Below are positions 24,721 to 37,192 of a stretch of DNA of 64,000 nucleotides, piece after piece. Position 1 is the first letter of the stretch; the number at the start of each line of letters is the position of its first letter. The position numbers were made by a program, and so were the translations under genes. The notes beneath the pieces were generated by a model. The model was given only the letters and a program-made list of their open reading frames with translations, was not told the origin of the DNA and made no database searches. Origin of the DNA: Annona cherimola (lineage: Eukaryota > Streptophyta > Magnoliopsida > Magnoliales > Annonaceae); contig CM059971.1 of the NCBI GenBank assembly GCA_030490835.1, forward strand, positions 4,534,545-4,598,544, given 5' to 3'.

Positions 24721-25893
24721 AAAGATTGAGAAGAGTCCCAATCCTATCGACACGGCAAATGGATACCTTGTTTTGGGAACCGGAGGCTGATGATAGATTT
24801 AGCGTGCAATCAGCCTATCAGTTATTAATTTCGAACACTTCTTCTGATGTAGGACAGGGATAATAAAGGAATAGAAGCCGGGATGTACAAGACAAAAGAA
24901 TCTTCAGGGACATCTGGAGGGCAAAGATTCCAGCAAAAGCCAAAATTTTTGGGTGGAGATTGTTCAAAAACGCTCTCTGTGGAATCTTCACAATAGAGGC
25001 TTAACTATCAATTTGGAGTGCCTTTTCTGCAGGGGTGCGAGAGAGGATGCAAATCATCTCTTTGTGTACTGTAACTAGGTGAAACCAGGTAGGGAAAGAA
25101 TGATCAATGGAAGACAAATCTGGATCCGTAGGAAAGCAGTAAGCTGCACTTTTCGACAACTGGCAGAGAATAGGTATGGTGGTAATTTGGTTTTGTTGAT
25201 TTTTTTCTTCTGGCAAATATGGTTCTTGAGGAATCAGTTTAGAGGAGGGGCGTGGCCAGATTTTGAGAAGGTCGTAGATTGGCATATGGAATACCAAGAT
25301 TGCTACACAGAAGCTCAACGGCTAGGTGGTATCCACTTGCTGGACCGAGCTCTCAATCCAAGATGGGAGAAATCGAGAAGTGGTGGCCTTAAGATGAACG
25401 TGGACAGCAAACGGAATCAATGGCAGAACTGCATAGGAATGCGGGCGGTGTTACAGGATTCTTCGGTGAGATTCCTGGCAGCGAAGTGCTGAAAAAGGGA
25501 GGGCACTACTGACGTGATCTCCATGGAAGCGCTTGCAATGAAAATGGGGATTGAGTGGGGTGCTGAGATAAATCTGCAAACGGTGGAAATGGAAAGTGAT
25601 TCAGCGCTGTCAATCTCCTTTCTGAATGACGATTGTGAGGTGCTCTCAACGGTGGGCACAATGATCTAAGAAACAAAGGAGTTAGCCTGCGGTATAAAAA
25701 AACATTACTTTTGGACATGTTCTTAGAACTGGCAACAAGGCCGCTCATCTGTTAGCAAATTTCGCCGCAAATGAGGCTAATGCGAGTTTGATGTGGTGGG
25801 GAAATCCACCGAGATTTCTTGTAAACATATTGTACAGGGATTGTATTTGTCAGAAATGATATACGCCGTGTTTTCTCAAAAAAAAAAAAAAAA
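24721..25893 (+). mobile_element. LINE 3' half (zf-RVT plus RNase H-like), unit A only
   Basis: Coding traces read in order: FSVQSAYQLL, then a reverse-transcriptase zinc-binding region (AKIFGWRLFKNAL, CLFCRGAREDANHLFVYC, about 24930-25075). The linker with FWQIWFLRN follows, then the RNase H-like domain (LKMNVDSKRN, VEMESDSALS, about 25390-25600). A 15-base poly-A closes it. Stops and frameshifts are frequent. It is absent from NLR-3's unit and is flanked by ~100-bp direct repeats that differ by roughly a tenth, too long and diverged for an ordinary target duplication. Confidence 0.85.
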
Positions 25894-26896
25894 TGCGAAG
25901 TGCAGTACTAATTCACTAAGCAATACATTAATCCTCAGCAAACTAAATTAAAGCAATAATATTCTTAATTTATTGAATACAATCAAAATAGAATCATAGA
26001 TAATTCAAAAGGCTACATCTCAGGCCTTAAAATAAGAAACTAGCTCATCATAGTTCCATTGATATCGTTCAAATAAATTGAATCACAACAAACCATTGAA
26101 CTATTTTATAAAAGAATCTTAAGAAGGAAAGGAAGTGAAAAAATCAAATTAATAAAAGTTAGAAGCTTGAACTCTTTTACCTGAACTTTTCTTCTTAAGG
26201 CATGACAGCTCTTTCACCTCTCTCCACGAATGTTCTAGAATAAAATTGGATTGAATTCAATGTTTTCTTAGGGATAAGCTCGTCCTTTATTAATGGCTAA
26301 TTATGAGAACTGTTGGATCGCATAAACCAAAGCAAACGGGCTGCCAAAATCGAGATTTCCACAGTAGCACCACCCTAGACATGCCCATGGCATGGTGGCT
26401 GCCAATCTGTACGCCCAGGACCTGTTAGTTGTTGTCTGTATTCTTCAATTTCTGCTTTGTGATATGGACGCATCATGCCCAGTGTGTGGTAGCCTGCATG
26501 CATGATCATCCACTTGCTAACTCCAAACTTAATATATTGTATGTGTTTTTCACCTATTCTCATACAAATTTATACATGTAAGTCATCTAAAAATCATGCT
26601 TATGTAAATTTCAATGAAAACATGACAAATTATGAAGATAACTAATCAAATCATAGGGCACACTGCATACATTTAATCATAAAATATAGTATTAATACTG
26701 ACAAAAGAATAAAGCTCCTAAATAGTTCAATTTAGTAGAAAGAAGATTCATTTATATTTATCAATGCATTTTCAAATGAATTTAAAATCTATTAAACCCT
26801 AATTAAATTAAATTGGATAAGTCTAGTCAAGCTAGGCGAAGGTACTTATCATCTTGAATAATGAAAGTTTGCCGTTACCTGAAATATCCGTCAATG
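25894..26896. other. NLR-2 3' flank
   Basis: From about 25915 this matches 50615-51597 downstream of NLR-3 almost base for base. I see no gene; a short minus-strand open frame at 26375-26563 is not preserved as coding in unit B. AATAAA-like words occur, but no terminator can be fixed. Confidence 0.5.
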
Positions 26897-29800
26897 TCAT
26901 AGGAATGGGAGCTTAAGACGTTTCAATGCTGTAACAGATGGTACGTGCTGGATTTTGTGCCAATCTTCTCCCCCATTTTTCTTAAGCCGTTGGCAGAAGT
27001 TGCTTGGCATACGGACAATTAATTCCTTGAGTGTGGTTATATCTTGCAGTCCTTCTGGAAGCATCTTTAGTTTGTTGCACTGGTGGACTGCTAATTGTTT
27101 AAGGGTCGGCATGGCTCCTTCCTCCACAATCCACTCCTCGAGATCAGACAATTCTATGAACTCAATGCATTTGAGATGAGGAAATCCTTGCTCGGGCATG
27201 GTCAGTTTGCTGCCTGTGTATGCATCACGTGTAAAACTAAGAATACGTAGATTTTTGAGCTTTCCCAGCGTGAACATGGGGTCCTCCTTTAAGAAGGTTC
27301 CAATTAATAGGAGCTTAGTGAGCATAGGTGGAAATTCAAGGGATATTTGAGGTTTTTCCGGCAATATGCTCATGTCCCATAAAATTATTTCCTCAAGTTG
27401 TGAGTCATCGTTGAAGGGCTTGAAAGGAGGGATGACACTTCCTTCCCCTCCTTCTAGTTGCAACCTTCGGAGGTGAACCATTCCCTGGACAGCGTTGATC
27501 AGTGCCTCACCAAATTCATCCAACATCATACCAAGAGGTGAATATATCTGCAGGTTTCTAAGATTGGATAATTTGATCAAGCTCTCCTCTTCAATCCAAT
27601 CACCTGCCGCCAACTCTAATGTATGAAGATCTTGTAAAAGCTTAAGCTGGGGACGCCCATCAAAGGAGGCATGCCTCGCAATTAGACACCCAAACTGCTA
27701 CAGGCAATAGTGCAGAAGTCCAACCTAGGTCAAGAGTTTGAAGATTGTAGAGCTTGTCGATGCATGGAGGAAGACTCTTTATGCTATCAATTCGCAGATA
27801 CTTGAGATGGACTAGTTCTCCAAGTATGTCATCTAGAATGACTTCTGATCCACCTTTAGTCAAATGTAACACTCTAAGCCAATTTGCACATCCTAGCATC
27901 TGTGGCTCCAATCCTTTATCATTAAAAAACAACAAAGACCGGACTTTGGGTGGTCTGTCAGCAAAGCACAACAAACAACGGACTATGGGCAGACAGTCAG
28001 ATTGATCTAACCACACATTGTTATAGACTTCGTTGATGCTATTGTGATGAATGCCTAGACAACGAACACAGGTTAATGCTGAGGTAAAAGCAGAGGCATC
28101 CCCAAATAACAGAGGATTGTTATCACTTTCAAATAAGCCATCCCTTTTAGCTTCCTTTATAGCAAAGTCATGGAGCATATCATGGACACGACAAAATCTG
28201 CCAAAGAAAGTACCAGAACTTACGCCGCCATAGAAAGTACCCAAACTTTCGCCGCTGTCTATCACCTGTGGAGAGACAATAACAAATTTCATGGACAAGC
28301 TAACATAAGAGGAATTTTGCAAAGTATCAGAACTTACGCCGTTGTCTAAATACAAGGGCTATGTAGTATAATTTAGCATTTGGTCTATCATGTCTACTAT
28401 ATATGATGTATCAACTCTGCTCCTATCTTATTTCATTTTGAATAAATTTGCCTTTTTTCTATATAAAAAAAAATTGAACCTGAATCATGTTTCTTTTCGC
28501 AAGCTCCCCAATGTATTGCTCTGCAACATCCTCCTCGCTACTTTTCTCTCTCGCTTGGACGAAACCCTCGGCAATCCACAACTTCGTTAGACTCTTCACA
28601 GGAATCGGATAGTCTTCAGGAAATATGCCCAGGTATAAGAAGCATGGCTTCAAGTAATCCGGCAGGTCCAAGTAGCTCAATGCCAGTATGTCATTGAAGT
28701 GCTTTGGCTCGTGAGACAACTGCCACTTCAGATGATCCAGGGCCTTCCTCCACTCATTCACATTATCGGTAGTTGTAAACGAAAGGCCTCCTAGCACCTT
28801 GATGGCTAGAGGTAAGCCTCCGCATTTGGCAACCATTTGTCTTGCAATGCCCTCCAGTTGGGGTGGACAGATGGGTTTGCCATTCTTCTCCCGTGAAGGA
28901 AAGACGATGTTCAGAAACAAAGCCCAGCTCTCCTCCTTGTCCAAAAGAGGCAGCTTATGGGGTTCGCTCAGCCGGTCAGCGTACAATGCAACATCCTCAA
29001 TGCGGGTAGTCAGCAGGATTCGACTACCCTCGTTCCCATCTGGAAACGCACCCTTTAGTAGATCCCATGCTTCTTTGTTCCATATGTCATCCACTACTAT
29101 GAGATATTTACGATGTTTGAGAAACTCCCGGAGCTTCTCCCGCAATTGGCTCTCTGTCATCTCTGCAGAGTCTTTCTTTTTTAGCTCCATCGCTTGCTCG
29201 GCGATTCCTTGGAAAAGCTCCTTAATATCGTATGACTGGGAGACACAAACCCAAGCAACGTTCGATCCAAAGTGAGTTTTAACGGCGCGGTTATTGTATA
29301 CCTTCCTAGCAAGAGTCGTCTTGCCAGCACCGCCCATGGCGACTATGGAAACCACGCAGCGTCGTGACTCTCCTCTTGTTAGATTGCGCCGCAATGAAGC
29401 CGTGTCGCGTTTAAAGCCCACGAATAGTTCTTCTTCAAAGCTGGTGGTAGCATTGCGATACTGCTGCAGTAGCGAACTTGAGGCTTCATGACTTTCTCCC
29501 CCACCAATTTCCTCAAGGCGGAAGTTGGATCTGCTTCTTGATATCCCCTCTATATTCTTTTTGACTGCTTTTATCAGGACCCCTGCCTTATGCAGGTTGA
29601 GGAGATCGCGGTAGAAGAACAAACACTTGTCGATGAATGTTCTCCTCTTCCGTTGTTCCTCCATCCAGACGAAGAAAGTGATGGCGTCGTCCGCATCCTG
29701 AGCAACGCCCATCACGTCGACCACCCACCCCTTGATGCTGTCGTTCCCTCCTCTCGCTTTTCTGTCTGCGTCTTTCAAGTAACGGTTGATTCGGGTCAGC

Positions 29801-29916
29801 TCCCCTTGAATCCATTCGAACTCTCCGCGCACACGGTACAAGAAAACAGGTTCATCACGCAGGAGCTGCGTGATGATGCTACCAGTGGAGCGGACGATGG
29901 ATTCGGTGACAGTCAT
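26897..29916 (-). pseudogene. NLR-2: CC-NB-ARC-LRR gene with one frameshift in the LRR
   Basis: Exon 1 (29916-28480, 479 codons) has the coiled-coil with DADDAI, P-loop GGAGKTT (~195), AWVCVSQS, kinase-2 LIVVDDIW (~275), SRILLTTR, GGLPLAIK (~365) and RNBS-D FLYLGIFPEDY (~425). A phase-0 intron follows (donor CAG/GTTCAA; acceptor CTCTCCACAG, 28479-28266). Exon 2 from 28265 carries the MHD box VHDMLHDFA, then LRRs. At 27690 seventeen bases present in NLR-3 are missing, which shifts the frame to an early stop. The rest of the LRR stays open in another frame to the natural-looking end LKLPFL at 26897. The CC and NB-ARC half could still be made as a truncated protein. Closest relative is NLR-3. 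The intron between RNBS-D and MHD is inferred from consensus sites shared by both copies. Confidence 0.88.
28161..28265 (-). other. Exon 2 start of NLR-2: MHD box preceded by GTFFG-like microrepeat
   Basis: Between the acceptor and VHDMLHDFA the frame reads a glycine/phenylalanine-rich run (SLGTFYGGV, SGTFFGRF) built from repeats of an AAAGAAAGTACC-type word on the plus strand. NLR-3 has a longer version. The usual family linker here is a short charged segment, so this may be former intron taken into the exon. Confidence 0.6.
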
Positions 29917-30580
29917 GATACGAATGATCTATTCTGATGAGTTCGATTGACCCAATCGTGGAGAAGAGACTGCCCTTTATGTTCGTCTCTGTCCTGGTTT
30001 CGTGAAAACCACTGGTTCCAGCCCCTGGTTTTCATGAATTTTGTTTGGGTTGTGCTCATCATTCTGAACTAAAAGCTTCTAAATTTTGTGAACCGTCAAT
30101 TTTAAACAGAGCTGTGGTCTGCATTATTTCGATCTAAACCGGTCACTGAGTGAATTCTGTCCTTCTTATTGAGTTGAAAGGTTTTGATAATCATTTATTT
30201 CGCTCCATTCACACGAAAATGTGTAAATTTCCTTGACCATTAAAATGACATGCCTTACCTTTTTCTTTCCATCTAGAAGTTGAACAGTTCAAAACGGATG
30301 CCGTAACTATGTTCTAGGCCATATCTCATGAATCCAAGCCATTCATCGGTTCCGCAGATGATTATGCTCCTAACATAAGTTTATCAGAATTTCGCGGTCG
30401 TCCATATATTCAATCCGAGCCTTCGATTTTGTCTGGACATGTGGATCTACGTGCAGGTGGAGAGCCCTGTTTTTGGTCACGGATGACTATTCATTTATTG
30501 GACAACAGCTACTCAATAAAATAGAACACCAATCAAAGAAAACAAGTACGACAACCAGTACAATTTTCAAATGATATGTT
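29917..30580 (-). promoter_or_regulatory. NLR-2 promoter module; TATA box damaged
   Basis: This is the conserved NLR upstream module. At 29976-29981 the minus strand reads CATAAAG where NLR-3 has CATATAAAG, a two-base loss that removes the TATA core. The distal part matches 5695-6000 and 54905-55080. Confidence 0.6.
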
Positions 30581-33433
30581 TTTTTGGCTGGGCAAGCTTA
30601 GGCCGTCGTTAGTCCTGCCTTCAAGAATCATCCCTCTCCGTCGAATTCCCTCCCCTTCTCGCATTTTACAGTCGCCAGCATCACCTTTGTCTTTCCCCAT
30701 GACAACTGATACCCGAAAATTTTTGGCCTGGCCGGATTTCTTTTTTTTTTACTCCATCATTCCATAATATAAAATATAATGCGGTCTTCATCTTGATCGA
30801 TACGGATAATTAATTAGAAAGTGACGCTTCGCTAATCTTGACTTTGACTTGTTAAAGACGCGGGAGTATGTGGTATATTTAATTGCCTAATTAATCTAGG
30901 TATATTTAATCTGTATCCAAATTTTACTATTTTCAGAGATATGTATATATATATTTTTTATTTTTTTTAAAATAAGAGACTCGTAGTCATTTTTAAATGA
31001 CTTAACTACCCCTATTTTTAAAATCAAAAAAATATTTATATATATTCAAAAATGGTAAAACTTAATATACAAGTTAAAAAATAAATATATAAAAATATTA
31101 TAAAATGGAAAACTTGATATATGGGCTAATACACTTTCAAAAATATATTTATGAAGAAAAAATAAAAAATAAACGTTGTATGGAGGGTTGACATGGGACT
31201 AATCACATGCAAATAACATTGCATATTTAAAACAAGCAAACATTTTGGTAGTATTGGTACAATTGGTGTCTTTCCATATCTTGACCTACGGTGACGATTA
31301 AATCAAAATTCAATTTATTTATTTTATTTAAAACATTTATTTATCATAGTACCATAAATTATTTTAATCAATATTTTGAATAGGCAATGCCAATTTAAAA
31401 TATTTATAATCATATGTAAAATATGAAAAACATTGCATAACTACTCTAAAAAATAATAGTAATATATATATACACTCTTTGTGCCAATTATAACTATGAC
31501 TTAAAAATACATAATGAAATTTCGTACTATCATGTTCCTATATTATATTTTAAATATGCATAACTGAAAATTTTAGGGTCAAACAAATGGCTCCTCGTAG
31601 TTGCTTAATATCAAGATACAACGTACAATAGTGAAAATTAAATATAATGTTGAATTAGTGAGTTAGCATAATACAAGCTTAATAATTAGTGCATTGGTAA
31701 GATACAAAGTGTAATGAAAAAATGATGCAATAATTTAGGAAGTAAACAGCAATAAAATTAAAATGGAGTCACCACTAATCAAACATATGATGAGTTTTAC
31801 TGCAATGCATTGATCAAATGAAAATTTTGGTAGATTTTTCATAAAATAAATAAAAATATTAATAATTTTAAATCTTTTAATTTATTAGTCTTAAAAACAT
31901 AAAATAAATTTTGATAAAAGTTCAGTAATTGATTTGTGCCATTTCATGACATAAGTATATACAAATTAATTTGTGATATGTTAGTCCATTTTTGGAAATC
32001 TTCAATATTTTTAGAGATATTTTTCCCTCACACTTATATTTTTTACACAAACTACATTTATATATACGATTTAAAACTTATTGCAAATGTGCCTACGGAT
32101 ATTTAAAATATCTGCAGTTATGTCTATGACAAACATCAATTTATTGATTTTTATAAATATTATCAAATTGTTGATAATTCATATTCCAAATCATTCATTG
32201 TGTTTATTAACATGAATTTAGTTAGCATTTGAAAGTTCACCTTGGTTGAATTTCAGGATAGGCCATGACTAATTTTAAAATAATTTCATAAATTTATATT
32301 TATTAGCGTCTATCAAGTAATCCAATCATGGTATTAAATAAATGCAATGGGTGGCTTTAATCCATTAAAAATTTTATAAGGTTTATAAAATACAAATGGT
32401 CGAAACTTGCCATAGATATAACTACAAATATCTTAAATAGTCATAGGCACTTTTTGCAATAAGTTGCAATTCTTAATAATAAATACAATTTATATAAAAA
32501 AACTACGGGTACTAGAGCAAATACCTCGTATTTTTATGAATAGTTTAATGTTAGGTAATGGGAGTTAGTTCCCATCGCACATATCTCAGGTAATGTGCGA
32601 TAGAAGAAATGTCAAAAGACATCCTCCTACAGCAAGATGCAATATTTGCAATTAAACGAATTTTCGTTGCAATTGGTGCACACAATTGTAACAAAGTGAA
32701 ACTTCATTCCAATTAGTGGTACATTGTCTACAAATTGCAACGAAACACTTCTCGTTGCGAAAACTGTTGTGTAGTGTAAAATTGCAACGAAACTTTACAA
32801 TAAATGGATTTTCGTTGCAATGGATGAGACACATTTGCAACTAAATGGGAACTATCGTTGCGAAATGTGGTTGCTATTACATATTAAAATAATAAATTAT
32901 TTGAACCAAATGAAAAATGCTTATTAGCATCAGAATATTTTTAAATAGTGAAATTAACTTTTTTGGATTAAAAAATACTTACAAGTATCAAAATATTTTT
33001 AAAGACTGAAATTAAAAATTTTAACATATCCAAAATTATATTTAAAAATTAATTAATTATTTTTAGCACAAAAATTAATTAATTGTCAATTGAACTTATG
33101 AATAATTCATTGAAATTAATATTTATGTCAAACTAATTTATTATATTAATTTTATATTGTTCTCAGATAAAGCTTATACAAATATCTAATTTGGATTAAA
33201 ATTAGTTTGTTATTAAAGTAAAAATTTTTAAATATAATGAGCTGGGTAAATGCAATTTTAATAATTGATTAAAACCTTTTACAACAGAGTACTCTATTAT
33301 TAGTGTGCAATTGAGCTGTACTTAAAAATTTTCGACAAAGAACAAAAATAAATCTGCAAGTCTATTAGCTAGTACGTGTGTGTACACGTATGTTTTTTGG
33401 AGTAAGTAAAATTTTAAAGCCTTTATCGAGAAG
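30581..33433. other. NLR-2 upstream spacer, deleted in unit B
   Basis: Mostly AT-rich, without a recognisable gene. About 31450-31760 resembles 6590-6900 upstream of NLR-1. Unit B lacks everything from 30455 to 33433 and has two TRIMs there instead. Confidence 0.5.
32640..32880. repeat. TTGCAACGA / TCGTTGCAA motif cluster (CACTA-like subterminal repeats)
   Basis: At least six copies of TCGTTGCAA or its complement, some with one change, lie in both orientations within about 240 bp. Such clusters are typical of the subterminal regions of CACTA (En/Spm) elements. No CACTA terminus or TSD was identified. Confidence 0.45.
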
Positions 33434-33901
33434 CAGAGGTAGAGAACGGAGGAAAAAAAGAAATTCCTTTTCTTTGATTTTTTTGGCCATTAGAATGCCG
33501 GCCGAATTTTCTCTACTGCCACTTTGCCATCTCCCTCCAAAAGAAGAGACGGCAAGAGAAAGGCAGTGAATGCCTCTGCTCTCTGCAGTGGAGGAAACCC
33601 AACACCCCTTCAACCTTTTCTTTCTTCTTCTTCCTTCTAAGGTAAAGAAATCTCTTTGTTTTCTCTATTCTTCCCAACTTTCATTTTCTTCCCATTTCTT
33701 CATGACGTGGATCTCTGCGGTGGGGTCCTTCGGCTACAAGGAGCTGCAAGTGGCACCCGCGTGCCTGCTTGCCCATCGCCTCCAGTGCCTTGGATTCGAA
33801 GCCAGGCGCCCGACTGCATGTTAAAATCCTAACCCCAAACTCTATTCGCCACTTCCCAATTCGCGCAATCCCTTCAGATTTGGCTGTACCCAAAATTTGT
33901 G
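33434..33901 (+). other. Conserved segment shared with 55652-56119, possible 5' part of COQ2-like gene
   Basis: The sequence is nearly identical in units A and B and lies just upstream of the COQ2 exon fragments. It is GC-richer than its surroundings. A possible splice donor lies near 33640 (CTAAG/GTAAAG; in unit B CTCAG/GTAAAG). Both strands have short open frames without a known domain. It may be a first exon or leader of the prenyltransferase gene, but nothing proves it. Confidence 0.35.
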
Positions 33902-34041
33902 GAGAGAATAATCCCCTCCTCTTGTCCCAAATCTAACCCTCCCATCATCCTTCTCAGCGCCGACGCAATTTGCAAACCGGATGTACTCTCCCTCACCGTC
34001 ACACAAGTGACGCCCTCCTCTCTAAATAGAACTCTTGCATC

Positions 34042-34266
34042 ATGCTTCTCCCATCCCTACACCAACGCTACTTGAAACCCGATTTCCTCTTCCGTTGCGG
34101 TCGATTAGCAGCAACGACAGTCAGCAGGATTGATATTCTCCTCTCCAAATCGAATTCTCCCATCACCCCTGCAGTTAAAGGAAGCTTGGATGCTGCTATT
34201 GTCTTCCCTTTTTACTTCTCAGGTGTATGTTGGATGCTTGTGTATGATACAATTTATGCCCACCAG
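34042..34266 (+). pseudogene. COQ2: COQ2/PPT1-like 4-hydroxybenzoate polyprenyltransferase, one exon
   Basis: The exon at 34175-34266 encodes [24 protein letters not shown] and ends at a GT donor. This is the segment leading into the second Asp-rich motif of UbiA-family prenyltransferases; in plants the mitochondrial enzyme attaches the polyprenyl tail in ubiquinone synthesis. An ATG-led frame from 34042 ([12 protein letters not shown]) runs in phase into the exon, but it is not a recognised part of the family. Upstream membrane-spanning exons and the first Asp motif are missing. The intron that follows is interrupted by an LTR element at 34293. The next two exons survive only in unit B. Confidence 0.8.
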
Positions 34267-34292
34267 GTAGAGTAGTTGCTTGGCATTCACAA

Positions 34293-35597
34293 TGTATCCA
34301 ACAGAGCCCATATTTGATTCTCCTAATTCAAGCCCATGTATTCAAAGCCCAAAAAAACTAAGCTTAGCTTACATACATAAACTGACTCAACTTTCAAGCA
34401 AGGATCCAACCGATCCGTGTTGGCGCACAAGAAACAGTCCACAGCATAAAAAAGTGAAATTTTTAAAAAAATATAAAAAATTTATAAAAAATTCTAGAAA
34501 ATTAAATCATGTATTTAAAAATATAAAGGAGTCCAAATTTATTTTTCTTAACTAAAAAACTAAGAAATAAAGTTGTTTAAAAGTGGAATAATATAAGAAT
34601 AAATAGGAGAAAATAGAATTTTGGCCAATTAAATTTATGAGAAATTTCGAAAATGTCATAATTGAAGACTTAAATAATATTTATGAAAACTAAGGTGAAA
34701 TAATGAACATATTGTGATGAAAATTAAGAAAAAAAGACTTAATGCTACTACAAGAAATTAGAAAAAGAGGAATTTTAAAGTCTACTTAGAGGTAAGTAAA
34801 CTTTTACAAAGTATGACTTTGAAAATATTATGTGAATATTGTGATTTGTTATGAAATGTGATTATTTATTTAATTTGAAATTTTCTTTCAAGTTGGTATA
34901 TTCAAATATGAGCATTATTATTTCAAAATCATGTTAAGTAGTAAATTTAAGTGGTGCATTAATCACAGTGCATGGGCATGATACATAATTGCATATTGGG
35001 TTTGCTGCTGAGGAGTAAAGTAGTAAAGTAGTATAAAGAAGATGAATTAGTTCACAAATGTGCAGCACGGTTACACGTGAGCACAAGTAGACGACAATAC
35101 AAACAGTGTGAATGCACAATTTAAAATTAACATATGTATGCACATGTATCAACCTGTTTTAATTTTCATTAATTAGAGTTTGTTGTGTATAAAAGAAAAT
35201 ATAAATATTGTGTTGGTCATTGAAAAATCAAAATGATTGTAAAATGAATTTAGTAAAAATATATTTTTACTTACTGAGCATTTAGCTCATATAATTTTTT
35301 TTTTAATGGAAACACAGGATATAATGTTAACTAGAGTCTCTATCAAGACGGGGAAAAAACGAATCTAGCAAAGCAAAATACAAAGAAGTTTAAAATATTA
35401 TTGAAATTATCTTATAATATTGTTTTGATTATAGACATTAAATATGTATAATAACTACATAATGAGAAAACTTGAGATATAATGGTTAAAACTTTTATGA
35501 TTTTGCATCTTAGTATCTATTTCCATCTTGGAAGATTTTGTTCTCAGCTTGAACATAGTAAACCTTATTCGTAACATCTCAAGGTTGGGGTGTTACA
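34293..35597 (+). mobile_element. 5' LTR of a Ty3-type element inside the COQ2 intron
   Basis: Unit A/B homology stops here; B shows the uninterrupted intron at 56141. The LTR reads TGTATCC and so on, ending GGGGTGTTACA. It contains the ACTGAGCATTTAGCTCA inverted repeat (35274-35290). The start could alternatively be near 34419 (TGTTGGCGCAC). The 1.3-kb size suits a Ty3 LTR. Confidence 0.7.
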
Positions 35598-35599
35598 AG

Positions 35600-35611
35600 T
35601 GGTATCAGAGC
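35600..35611 (+). other. tRNA-iMet primer-binding site
   Basis: TGGTATCAGAGC begins two bases after the LTR end. This is the usual complement of the initiator tRNA-Met 3' end used by plant LTR elements to prime reverse transcription. Confidence 0.9.
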
Positions 35612-36269
35612 CATGGTTGAAATACATAACAAGGGAAAATCATGACATTAGACTTAGTAAGTGCAAAGCTAAAGTACGGTAAGTAATCTGAAATAATTAT
35701 AAATGATAATTGTTTAATGATATATGAGCTACAATGCCACCCAAACGTAAGTACAAAGCCGGACGTGCAACTAGTACTGAAGCAAAAGTAAGAACAAATG
35801 TTTATCGAAGAATGTGGCTATTTTAGATGAATCAAGAAAAGCGTATAGAGGAGAAACCGATAGAATATTCTAATAAAGAATATAAAAAAGAACTTACAAT
35901 ATATTTTGAAGAAAATTCAAAAGATGACTCACAGAAAGTCAAGAAAATAATAAAAATGATGAACTTGAGATTTAAATCACTGATGATGATGAGGTTGAAC
36001 TCCTAGAAATAGAGCATAAACTAATAAAAATAAAACTTAGTAGTCCTAAGTTTTACGACTTTTCTAGTGATGGTGATGTAAAATTCACTAATTAGCTTAA
36101 AATTTTTATTTTCTAAGAATATTATAATGATTTGATGTTTTAGATTCTCTTTTAATTCATCATATGAATAAGAAATTATTTAGACATTATGCAAGCATAT
36201 CTTTTGGAAACTTAAGTGTTGTTATAGCAGTTATGTCGTAATGCTTAAAATTAATGGTATAATGTAAGA

Positions 36270-37190
36270 AAAAGATGCCGCCTAAGAAGGATAAGGGAAA
36301 ACAAGTAGTGATGGATGAACCACTATCTCGATTAGTAAGAAAAATGATTTGTAGATTGGTGGAAAGTGTGTTGGTCAGTGAGGATTCTTCTTCAGCACAT
36401 ACAAATAACCAATATAATAATGCTTCAGGGAAGAATAATCTTAGAAATGATGTTGCCGGGACATCAAATATAGGATAAGCACAACGGTTTGCAGACCTCA
36501 ATGCTCAAGTTATGGATGCAGTACTAAAAGCATTGCAAACTATGGAACGGATGACAGGTAAATAAGTTTTAGAAAACTCTCTGGCTAGAAGGATCATGCC
36601 AAGGGATTTAGGGATGTTGATGCCAATAGAAGAGTTATGAATGACTTTTTGAACATGCGACCCCCACTTTATTGAGGAGATCCTGACCCTAATAGTGCTA
36701 AAGAGTGGATAGAAGAATTGAAAAAGATTTTTAAATTACTTTAACGCGTTGAACAATAAAAAGTCTTGTTTGTCACTTATATGTTGAAGGGTAATGCAGC
36801 TGAGTGGTGGAATGCAGTGAAGTTAAGCATCCCTACTTGACGACAAATGAACTGGGAGGACTTTCTATTGCACTTCAATGAGGCATACTATCCCAAGTCA
36901 CTTAGACAACAAAAGTTGTTGGAGTTTGAGCAATAATACCAAGAAAAATCATCAATGGTAGAGCATGCAACAAAATTTATTGCCCTATTCAGATTTGCTC
37001 TATGAGTGTTGACAAATCTTGCCCCTTAAAATCTGTAAGTTTAGAATAGGGTTACGCCCTTTTATATGACAGCAGCTAGTCAATCATCATTTCCACTAAT
37101 ATTCTGAGATTGTGAATTGGGTAAAAATGATGGAAATGAAAGTTAATACAATTCAAACTTTCCACCAAGGAAAATATGGCGCCCTGAACT
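36270..37190 (+). pseudogene. Ty3-type gag remnant
   Basis: A short frame beginning MPPKKDKGKQVV (36275-36478) is followed by degenerate gag. Traces such as KEWIEELKKIF, LKGNAAEWWNAVK and WEDFLLHFNEAYYPKSL (about 36690-36910) are hallmarks of the Retrotrans_gag domain. Several in-frame stops occur. No zinc knuckle or pol follows; the next sequence is an oppositely oriented LTR. Confidence 0.85.
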
Positions 37191-37192
37191 GA

